Assembly: GCF_002236105.1 (NCBI RefSeq)
Contig: NZ_NIWU01000001.1
Span: 620,001-684,000 of the forward strand
DNA from: Pseudomonas umsongensis
GTDB lineage: Bacteria; Pseudomonadota; Gammaproteobacteria; Pseudomonadales; Pseudomonadaceae
DNA length: 64,000 nucleotides
Direction: 5' to 3'
A program made the translations under genes and the position numbers. Of the stretch, positions 55,988 through 62,791 are shown one piece after another. Numbering within the stretch: position 1 is the stretch's first letter; every line of letters starts with the position of its first letter. The notes beneath the pieces are model-generated. The model made no database searches and was not told the origin of the DNA. It saw only the letters and a program-made list of their open reading frames with translations.

Positions 55988-56605
55988 TTAACGGCTGGGC
56001 ACCCGCCACAAATACCACGCTGCCACCGTCCGATACGGGCTCCAGGCCAACCCGATCTCGATCATCTGCTTGCGCGTCGGTTGCACCTGGAGCCCCTTGA
56101 GCCGTCGATAACCCTCGCGTACGCCAAAGTCATCGGCCGGCAAGATGTCCGGCCGCTCCAGGCTGTAGATCAATAGCATCTCGACCGTCCAGCGCCCCAC
56201 GCCGCGCAGGGTCACCAGGCGTTCGATCAGTGCTTCATCGTCCATGGCCAGCGCCGTGGCGTAATCCGGCACCACGCCGTCCAGTGCAGCCTGGGCGATG
56301 CCTTGAATGGTTGCGATCTTGCTGGCGGAAAAGCCGCAACTGCGCAGTCGCTCAAAATCAGTCGCGACAATCTGCCCAGGCTGCGGAAACGCCACCGATG
56401 GGTACAGCGCCAGCAACCGGCCGATAATCGCATCCCCGGCCTTGGCGTGCAGTTGCTGGTAGGCGATCGCCCGCACCAGTGACTCATAGGGATCGCGGGC
56501 TGTGTGAGGTTGATGCAGGCACGGGCCGATGGCGTCGATGTGGCGACGCCAGTCGTCATCCAGGTTCGCCAGCCATTGGGTGGCCAGTGGGTAGGGGACA
56601 GGCAT
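55988..56605 (-). CDS. DNA-3-methyladenine glycosylase II (AlkA-type)
   Basis: A 205-residue base-excision-repair glycosylase of the HhH-GPD superfamily, removing alkylated purines. Motifs: LVRAIAYQQLHAKAGDAIIGRL at the N-terminal half, the helix-hairpin-helix LVTLRGVGRWTVEMLLIYSL and the catalytic Asp in LPADDFGVREG. Shorter than E. coli AlkA (no N-terminal extra domain), closer to yeast MAG-like forms. Start at 56605 (MPVPYPLATQ). It lies 38 bp downstream of ada on the same strand, so the two form an alkylation-response unit. Called alkA in related operons. Confidence 0.88.
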   Translation of the reverse strand: MPVPYPLATQWLANLDDDWRRHIDAIGPCLHQPHTARDPYESLVRAIAYQQLHAKAGDAIIGRLLALYPSVAFPQPGQIVATDFERLRSCGFSASKIATIQGIAQAALDGVVPDYATALAMDDEALIERLVTLRGVGRWTVEMLLIYSLERPDILPADDFGVREGYRRLKGLQVQPTRKQMIEIGLAWSPYRTVAAWYLWRVPSR

Positions 56606-56643
56606 AGAGCATCCTTGGAGCGGCTGACGAACGCAGCCTGTGA

Positions 56644-57726
56644 TCAAAAGGCCAGTTGCTCGGTAATCTGTACCGCCGCCTTCTCCAGCCTGAGCAGGAA
56701 CGCCTTGCGCGGCTGGCCTCCAGCGTAGCCGGTCAGCGAGCCGTCGGCGCCGATCACCCGATGGCAGGGTACGACAATCGAGAGGCGGTTATGACCGTTG
56801 GCCAACCCCACGGCCCGACTGGCGCCGGGTTTGCCCAGGGTGGATGCGATCGCTCCGTAGGTGGTGGTCTGGCCGTAGGGGATGTGTGCCAGTTCGGCCC
56901 ATACCTGGCGGGAAAATTCGCTACCGGGCATGTGCAGGGCAACGCTGAATTCAGTCCGGTTTCCGGCGAAATATTCGCTCAGTTGTTCTTCGATTTGCTG
57001 CAAATGCCCGTTATGCCCTGGCGCCACGACGTAACCGAAGCGGTTTTGCAGCGCTTGCACTTCCCGGCTCAGGCTGGGCTGGTCGAGGAACTCCAGTAAC
57101 ACCAGTCCGCGACTTTCGGCCATTGCGATCATCGGCCCAAGCGGTGTGATCAGGCGCGTGAACAGCAACGGCTCACTGTTGGCGGCGCGGCCCGGTGTGA
57201 TGTGGAACGACTTCTGGAATGCATCGCGAAAACCGCTGAGGGATTCGTAACCGGAGTCGTACGCGGCGCTGTCGATGGAGTGGCCCTGCTTGATCCCGCC
57301 CAAGGCCATGCCAAGGCGTCGGGTGCGTAGCCAGGCATGAAAGGTCATGCCCAAATGCTGCTTGAACCAGCGACGCAGTTTCAGCGGCTCGATGCCTTCA
57401 GCGATTAACTGGGCATCGGTCCAGCGCTGCTCGGGATCGGCGTCCACTGAGTTGAGCAACTGCTGGACCCAGTGCGGCGCTATCGCCGCGGCGTCCATGG
57501 GTTTGCAGCGCAGGCAAGCGCGGTAGCCCGCCGCCAGGCATTCATCGGCGTGGGCGAAGAACTCGACATTTTCAGGTTTCGGGCTGCGCGCGGTGCAGCC
57601 AGGACGGCAGAAAATACCGGTCGTCTTGACCGCGGTAAAAAACACCCCCTCGTAGGCGGTGTCTCGTTCGAGCATGGCGCGGACCATCTCGGCGTGGGGC
57701 GGCAGTAGCGTGTTTTGTAGGTTCAT
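56644..57726 (-). CDS. ada: Bifunctional alkylation sensor/activator and O6-methylguanine-DNA methyltransferase
   Basis: A 360-residue Ada protein with all domains. The N-terminal zinc domain (FCRPGCTARSPKPENVEFF…CLRCKP) accepts a methyl group on a Cys near residue 40 and then acts as activator. An AraC-type HTH segment follows (FHAWLRTRRLGMALG), and the C-terminal methyltransferase has the acceptor Cys in IVVPCHRVIGADG (about 321). It is the first gene of an ada-alkA pair and should autoactivate on methylation damage. Confidence 0.94.
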   Translation of the reverse strand: MNLQNTLLPPHAEMVRAMLERDTAYEGVFFTAVKTTGIFCRPGCTARSPKPENVEFFAHADECLAAGYRACLRCKPMDAAAIAPHWVQQLLNSVDADPEQRWTDAQLIAEGIEPLKLRRWFKQHLGMTFHAWLRTRRLGMALGGIKQGHSIDSAAYDSGYESLSGFRDAFQKSFHITPGRAANSEPLLFTRLITPLGPMIAMAESRGLVLLEFLDQPSLSREVQALQNRFGYVVAPGHNGHLQQIEEQLSEYFAGNRTEFSVALHMPGSEFSRQVWAELAHIPYGQTTTYGAIASTLGKPGASRAVGLANGHNRLSIVVPCHRVIGADGSLTGYAGGQPRKAFLLRLEKAAVQITEQLAF

Positions 57727-57790
57727 GGGTTGAGCTTAAGCGGCGGGGCAGAACCCCTCCACCGGAAAATCGACAGGGAATTGCCCGCGT

Positions 57791-58759
57791 TCACCGGCAG
57801 GTGCCCAAGGGCGCGCGATCCGCCAGTTCTTCCAGTAGATCAGCCGAGGGAGCGAAAAACAGGCCACCGGTAACTGCCGTGCTGAAATCCAGCAAACGGT
57901 CGTAATTACCGGCGGGCTTGCCGACAAACATGTTCTCGAGCATCTGCTCCAGAGGTTCGGGCGAGCGCGCATAGCCGATGAAGTAGGTGCCGAATTCGCC
58001 AGCGCCTGGCCGGCCAAAGGGCATGTTGTCGCGCAGGATCTTTACTTCTTCGCCGTCCTTGGTGATGGTCGTCAAGGCACTGTGCGAATTGCTCGGCTTG
58101 ACCGAATCGTCGAGTTCGATATCGGATAACTTCGTCCGCCCGATAATCCGCTCCTGCGCCTCGACGGATAACGCGTTCCAGGCATCCATCTTGTGCAGGT
58201 ACTTCTGCACCAGCACATAGCTGCCTGCGCTGAAAGAGGGGTCTTCATCGCCCACCATCGTGAAGCTGCCAGCCTTGCGACCGACGGGATTTTCGGTGCC
58301 ATCGACAAAGCCGATGATGCTGCGCATGTCGAAATAGCGGAAGCCCTGGACTTCATCGACCACCGACACCGCATTGCCCAGCGCTGAGAGCAATTGCGTC
58401 GCCAGTTCAAAGCAGAGGTCCATCTGCTCAGCCCGAATGTGCAGCAACAGATCGCCTGGGGTGGAGATGGCGCGTCGTTCCTCGGGTCCGAATTCACGGA
58501 AGTTGTGCAGCGAGGCGGGACGCGGATGGCCAAACAAGGTGTCCCACGCCGCAGAGCCAAAGCCACAGATGCACGACAGGTTGCCGGAGGGCACCCGTTT
58601 GCCTACCGAGCGTGTGAGGGCTGCGATGTCTGCGCACCAGCCCCGCACTTTGCTGGCGGCGTCACTGCCGGGAACCAGGGTTGCCACGATAAAAATCGCG
58701 CTGCGGGTAATGGGGCTGCAGATGGACTGTGCGTCCGGCGTTGATTGATCCATCGGCAT
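57791..58759 (-). CDS. Dye-decolorising (Dyp-type) peroxidase
   Basis: A 322-residue cytosolic heme peroxidase of the Dyp/YfeX group. The diagnostic GFVDGTENP (GxxDG) and the proximal His in NSHSALTT are present, with ILRDNMPFGRPG and the C-terminal DRLLDFSTAVTGGLFFAPS. It uses H2O2 to oxidise dyes or porphyrins; the physiological substrate is unclear. No encapsulin gene or Tat signal is seen, matching the B-type cytosolic form. MDQSTPDAQ two codons in is an alternative start. Confidence 0.9.
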   Translation of the reverse strand: MPMDQSTPDAQSICSPITRSAIFIVATLVPGSDAASKVRGWCADIAALTRSVGKRVPSGNLSCICGFGSAAWDTLFGHPRPASLHNFREFGPEERRAISTPGDLLLHIRAEQMDLCFELATQLLSALGNAVSVVDEVQGFRYFDMRSIIGFVDGTENPVGRKAGSFTMVGDEDPSFSAGSYVLVQKYLHKMDAWNALSVEAQERIIGRTKLSDIELDDSVKPSNSHSALTTITKDGEEVKILRDNMPFGRPGAGEFGTYFIGYARSPEPLEQMLENMFVGKPAGNYDRLLDFSTAVTGGLFFAPSADLLEELADRAPLGTCR

Positions 58760-58783
58760 GTGTCCCCATGAGCGGTAGTTTGG

Positions 58784-59404
58784 TCAGGCCCGACGCGCCA
58801 TTAGCAACACTGAAGCCGCCGCCGACAATAACCCTGCGCAGCAGCGATTGAACATCCGCTTGCCCGAAGGTTTGGCAAACCAGCGGCGCATGTGCAGGCC
58901 CATGTAAGCGTAGGCGCCGATAGCGATCCATTCCAGCATCAGGAACAACGCGCCCAACAGCGCAAATTGCGGTGCGATGGCATGGGTCGAGTCGACGAAT
59001 TGCGGCAGGAACGCGGTGAAGATCAAGATTGCCTTCGGGTTGCCGGCCGCCACCAGGAACTCTTGCCGAGCCAACGCCAGCATCCCCACCGGCGGGGCGC
59101 TCACCGCGGTTTCTGCGCCGGGGTGGGCACGCCACAATTGCCAGGCGAGATAAAACAGGTACGCGGCACCGAGAATCTTGATTGCGTAGAACAGCAATTC
59201 CGAGGTTTGCAGCACCACCGCCAGACCGGCCGAGGCGAGGGCGATCATGCCGGCGAAAGCGAGCAGGCGACCCATGCCCGCCAGGCAAGCGGTGCGATAG
59301 CCGTAGCGTGTCGAATTGCTGACCGACAGCAGGTTGTTCGGGCCTGGCGCCATGTTCAGGGCGAAGCAGGCTGGAAGGAAGAGGGTAAGGGTGGTGAGGT
59401 CCAT
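58784..59404 (-). CDS. LysE/RhtB-family amino acid exporter
   Basis: A 206-residue inner-membrane exporter with five to six helices. The ATG at 59404 (MDLTTLTLFLPACFALNMAPGPNNLLSVSN) has GGAGCC at good spacing; an extra 12 codons upstream are open. The GPNNL motif in the first helix and NPKAILIFTAFLPQFV are LysE signatures. The cargo is unknown. It lies upstream of, and on the same strand as, the Dyp peroxidase gene. Confidence 0.9.
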   Translation of the reverse strand: MDLTTLTLFLPACFALNMAPGPNNLLSVSNSTRYGYRTACLAGMGRLLAFAGMIALASAGLAVVLQTSELLFYAIKILGAAYLFYLAWQLWRAHPGAETAVSAPPVGMLALARQEFLVAAGNPKAILIFTAFLPQFVDSTHAIAPQFALLGALFLMLEWIAIGAYAYMGLHMRRWFAKPSGKRMFNRCCAGLLSAAASVLLMARRA

Positions 59405-59494
59405 GTTCGGCTCCAGCAGCAGAAGCCGTATTTTTATCACAGCTGCCCAGGGACTTGACCCGTACAGTCAGGGACACAGGCAGCGTACCAGTGG

Positions 59495-60391
59495 CTAGCG
59501 CGCGAATTTTTTCGCCCCTGCCACACACAGGATCACCGCCACGGTCACGCCCAGCATGGACAGGCTGACGTGTTCATGCAGCAAGGTGGCGGCCAGTGCC
59601 AGGCCGAAAAAGGGTTGCAGCAATTGCAGTTGCCCGACGACGGCGATGCCCCCTTGCGCCAGTCCGCGATACCAGAACACGAAGCCTATCAGCATGCTGA
59701 ACAGCGACACGTACCCCAGGCTGAACCAGGCCGGCGTACTGATGTTGGCGAACGAGCCAGGCAACCGCCACAAGGTCAATGCAGCCATGGCTGGCAACGC
59801 AAGTACCAGCGCCCAGGAAATCACCTGCCAGCCGCCGAGTGTGCGCGATAGCTTTGCACCTTCGGCATAACCCAGGCCGCAAGCCAGGATCGCCAACAAC
59901 ATCAGGATGTCGCCTAGGGGTGAGGCCGTCAGGCCCTGGGCTACGGCGAACCCGACCACCAGCAGGCTGCCCAGCACCGAGAAGACCCAGAACACTGGCC
60001 GGGGGCGTTCGCCTGCGCGCAAGACGCCGAACACCGCAGTTGCCAGCGGCAGCAGGCCGACAAATACGATGGAGTGTGCGGATGTGATGTACTGCAGCGC
60101 CAGCGCAGTCAGTAGCGGAAACCCCACCACCACGCCCAATGCCACGATGGTCAGGGGCACAAGCTGATGTCGGCCGGGGCGTTTTTCCCTGAACAGCAAC
60201 AGCAGGCACAGCGCCAGAATTGCGGCGAGGGTAGCGCGGGCTACCGTGAGGAACAGCGGATCGAATTCGAGTACCGCCACCCGCGTCGCGGGCAGCGAGC
60301 CGCTGAAGATCACCACGCCAATCAGGCCGTTGATCCAGCCGCTGGAATTTTTTTGCAGCGTCGGGTTTTGCAGGTTAGAAGTCCGTTCCAT
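59495..60391 (-). CDS. EamA/DMT-family transporter
   Basis: A 298-residue drug/metabolite transporter with ten predicted helices in two EamA repeats (GLIGVVIFSGSLPATRVAVLEFDPLFLTVARA and the second starting near SLGYVSLFSMLIGFVFWYRGLAQGG). The start is MERTSNLQN at 60391; MSVSH five codons upstream is possible. Divergent from a MocR-type PLP regulator, which commonly controls the adjacent transporter; the metabolite moved is therefore probably an amino compound. Confidence 0.88.
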   Translation of the reverse strand: MERTSNLQNPTLQKNSSGWINGLIGVVIFSGSLPATRVAVLEFDPLFLTVARATLAAILALCLLLLFREKRPGRHQLVPLTIVALGVVVGFPLLTALALQYITSAHSIVFVGLLPLATAVFGVLRAGERPRPVFWVFSVLGSLLVVGFAVAQGLTASPLGDILMLLAILACGLGYAEGAKLSRTLGGWQVISWALVLALPAMAALTLWRLPGSFANISTPAWFSLGYVSLFSMLIGFVFWYRGLAQGGIAVVGQLQLLQPFFGLALAATLLHEHVSLSMLGVTVAVILCVAGAKKFAR

Positions 60392-60440
60392 GTGACTCAC
60401 GCTCATTGTTTGATTGCACGAAACCATCCTATGGCTGACT

Positions 60441-60473
60441 ATCGATACAATCAAAAAATTGTCATGGATACAT
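60441..60473. promoter_or_regulatory. MocR-type operator candidate (direct repeats)
   Basis: GATACA occurs at 60444-60449 and again at 60467-60472, a 23-bp repeat spacing on the same strand. Tandem direct boxes are the usual MocR/GabR operator form. It lies in the 88-bp gap between the divergent EamA and MocR genes and just upstream of the MocR start. Confidence 0.45.
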
Positions 60474-60479
60474 TTGCAC

Positions 60480-61811
60480 ATGCCTCGATCCCGCTACAAA
60501 ACGCTGGTTGACGCCTTTGCCGCTGACATCCGCTCGGGGCGTTTGCCTCCGGGTACACGCTTGCCGACCCACCGGCAATTGGCCACTGAGCACGGTTTGG
60601 CGTTGGTCACCGCGAGCCGGGTGTATGCCGAGCTTGAGAGCATGGGCCTGGTCAGTGGTGAAACCGGACGTGGGACTTTTGTCCGGGAGACTTCACTGCC
60701 GCCGGGCCAGGGCATTTCGCAATCGGTGGTCGCGGCGGGGATGATCGACCTCAACTTCAACTATCCGTCTTTGCCGGGTCAGGCTGACCTGTTGCGCAAC
60801 GCCCTGCGTCAGCTCGCGTTGTCCGGTGACCTGGAGTCCCTCCTGCGTTACCAGCCTCACGCCGGGCGTCTGCATGAGCGGGCTGCGTTCGCCCGACATC
60901 TGGGCGAGCGTGGCCTGAACGTGCCAGCCGAACAGGTGCTCATCGTCAGTGGCGCCCAGCACGGCCTGGCAGTGGTATTGATGAGCCTGCTCAAGCCTGG
61001 CGATGTGATTGTTGCGGATGCCTTGACCTATCCGGGCTTCAAGACGCTGGCGGAAACACTGCATCTCGAAGTCCTGCCCATTCCCGTAACGGACAACGGA
61101 CCTGATCTGCCGGCCCTGGATAAACTTTGCCGCACTCGATCAGTGCGAGCCGTGTATTCGATGCCGACCCTGCACAATCCGCTGGGTTGGGTAATGGACG
61201 CCGATCAGCGCCAGCATCTGGTGGCTATTGCACGCCGGTATGACCTGACGATCATTGAGGATGCGGCCTACGCTTTCCTGGCCGAAAGCGCACCGCCACC
61301 GCTGGCGGAAATGGCACCGGAAAGAACCGTGTATGTCAGTGGCTTATCCAAGAATGTCGCCACAGGCTTGCGCGTGGGTATTGTCGCCGCGCCGGCGCAA
61401 TGGGTTGCCGGGTTTGAACGCACCATCATGGCGACCACCTGGAACACCCCTGGGGTGATGACCGCCATTGCCACGGCCTGGCTAGAGGACGGCACTGTCA
61501 GCCGGCTCGAGGCGCAAAAACGCGCGGACGCACAGGCCCGCCAAGCCTTGGCTCGTGAGGTGCTGACGGGACTGCGGAGCATCAGCCATCCGTCCTCGTA
61601 TTTCATCTGGTTGCCCTTGGCCGAAGACGCCAGGGCCGATCAGATTGCCATGGCGCTGATGCGCGAGCAGGTGTCGGTGTCGCCCGCCGAACCCTTTGCG
61701 ATTACCCAGCATGTTCCGCACGCGATACGCCTGGCGCTGGGCTCGGTGGACATGGACGCGCTAAGCCAGGCATTGGTGACGGTGAAGAGGGTGGTCGGCT
61801 ATTACTCATGA
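60480..61811 (+). CDS. MocR-family regulator (GntR HTH fused to PLP aminotransferase fold)
   Basis: A 443-residue fusion. Residues 1-70 are a GntR winged helix (YKTLVDAFAADIRSGRLPPGTRLPTHRQLATEHGLALVTASRVYAELESMGLV), then a linker and a fold-type I aminotransferase domain with the PLP lysine in VYVSGLSKNVATGLRVG and the Asp in IIEDAAYAFL. Such regulators sense amino-acid-like ligands through PLP. Start MPRSRYKT at 60480; the upstream codons belong to the promoter. Divergent from the EamA exporter and upstream of a LysE exporter. Confidence 0.92.
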   Translation: MPRSRYKTLVDAFAADIRSGRLPPGTRLPTHRQLATEHGLALVTASRVYAELESMGLVSGETGRGTFVRETSLPPGQGISQSVVAAGMIDLNFNYPSLPGQADLLRNALRQLALSGDLESLLRYQPHAGRLHERAAFARHLGERGLNVPAEQVLIVSGAQHGLAVVLMSLLKPGDVIVADALTYPGFKTLAETLHLEVLPIPVTDNGPDLPALDKLCRTRSVRAVYSMPTLHNPLGWVMDADQRQHLVAIARRYDLTIIEDAAYAFLAESAPPPLAEMAPERTVYVSGLSKNVATGLRVGIVAAPAQWVAGFERTIMATTWNTPGVMTAIATAWLEDGTVSRLEAQKRADAQARQALAREVLTGLRSISHPSSYFIWLPLAEDARADQIAMALMREQVSVSPAEPFAITQHVPHAIRLALGSVDMDALSQALVTVKRVVGYYS

Positions 61812-61900
61812 CGGGCACATCCTTGGGCAGTTTTGTTCAATACGCGCACCATCAGGCTCTCTATCTTGACGCCTGGTTCAATTGACTGAGCAGGTGTGCG

Positions 61901-62497
61901 ATGAGTTTGATCATGTCCATGGCGGCGTTTGCATTGGCCGCTTCAATAACGCCGGGGCCGGTGAATATCGTGGCGCTGGGTTCGGGCGCGCGCTTCGGTT
62001 TTCGCGCCAGTCAGCGGCATGTGGCCGGAGCGACGCTGGGGTTTGTGCTGCTGCTGGTCCTGATGGGGTTGGGTTTGCATGAGCTACTGCAATGGTGGCC
62101 GGCAATGACGCAAGTGGTGCAATGGGCCGGGGTAGCGTTCCTTCTGTACATGGCGTTCAGACTGGCCGCCGACAACGGCCAGCTGGAGGCCAAGGACAGT
62201 GGCCGCGCGCCATCGATGCTCTATGGCGCGGTCATGCAATGGCTCAACCCGAAAGCCTGGCTGGCCTGCGTGGCCGGCATGGGCGCGTTCGTCGCCGATG
62301 GCGAGGCCCACCTGGTGTGGCAGTTTGCTGCGGTGTACCTGGTGATTTGCTACGTGTCGGTCGGATGCTGGGCCTACGCCGGGACGTTCTTGCGTGGCTA
62401 CCTGGACAACCCGACGGGCATGCGCGTGTTCAATCGGTTGATGGCGTTGTTGTTGGCGGTGAGTGCGGTGTACTTGGTGTTGCCAGAGATGCACTGA
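61901..62497 (+). CDS. LysE/RhtB-family amino acid exporter
   Basis: A 198-residue exporter with about six membrane helices. MSMAAFALAASITPGPVNIVALGSGARFG holds the family GPxN motif in helix 1, and LNPKAWLACVAGMGAF is the typical middle segment. A second LysE paralogue of the 58.8-59.4 kb gene, but only distantly similar. It lies 89 bp after the MocR gene on the same strand. This is the last gene with normal host-like composition before the low-GC end of the window. Confidence 0.9.
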   Translation: MSLIMSMAAFALAASITPGPVNIVALGSGARFGFRASQRHVAGATLGFVLLLVLMGLGLHELLQWWPAMTQVVQWAGVAFLLYMAFRLAADNGQLEAKDSGRAPSMLYGAVMQWLNPKAWLACVAGMGAFVADGEAHLVWQFAAVYLVICYVSVGCWAYAGTFLRGYLDNPTGMRVFNRLMALLLAVSAVYLVLPEMH

Positions 62498-62791
62498 CAC
62501 GCCATTTTGTGGTGTGCAGGGTTACTCCGTGAGAGCTGCCCGACCCATTTCAAGGTGGTGCACAGAAACGTGACTTCAGGAAAGCTTCAGGCCCTGAGGG
62601 CCCCCGCTTCGGTATTTCGTGACAACGACTCATGATGAGCGAAATTTGCAATCATCAGCCAAGGGCTGTTTGGCATCCTGCGCCGGTCGAATTTTTTGTG
62701 GCGATTGTGGCGCGGTCGACCGTCGTCGTTCATGCGACCGGAGCCACTTCTCAATGCCTCGGGAAATGTCCAATCATAAAAGGAAAAATGA
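62498..62791. other. Intergenic region at the composition change, probable promoter of the C26-like gene
   Basis: A 294-bp gap in which GC falls. A short GGCCC-TGA-GGGCC stem lies near 62592. No hrp box (GGAACC-N15/16-CCAC), REP element or tRNA end is visible. The right end carries AAAGGA (62779-62784) seven bases before the next start codon. Short open frames on both strands here have no support and are left out. Confidence 0.55.

Noticed and set aside
62700..62760. Possible hrp box before the C26-like gene (a CCACTT segment)
   Set aside because: No GGAACC-like half lies 15-16 bp upstream of the CCAC, so the type III promoter pattern is not met.
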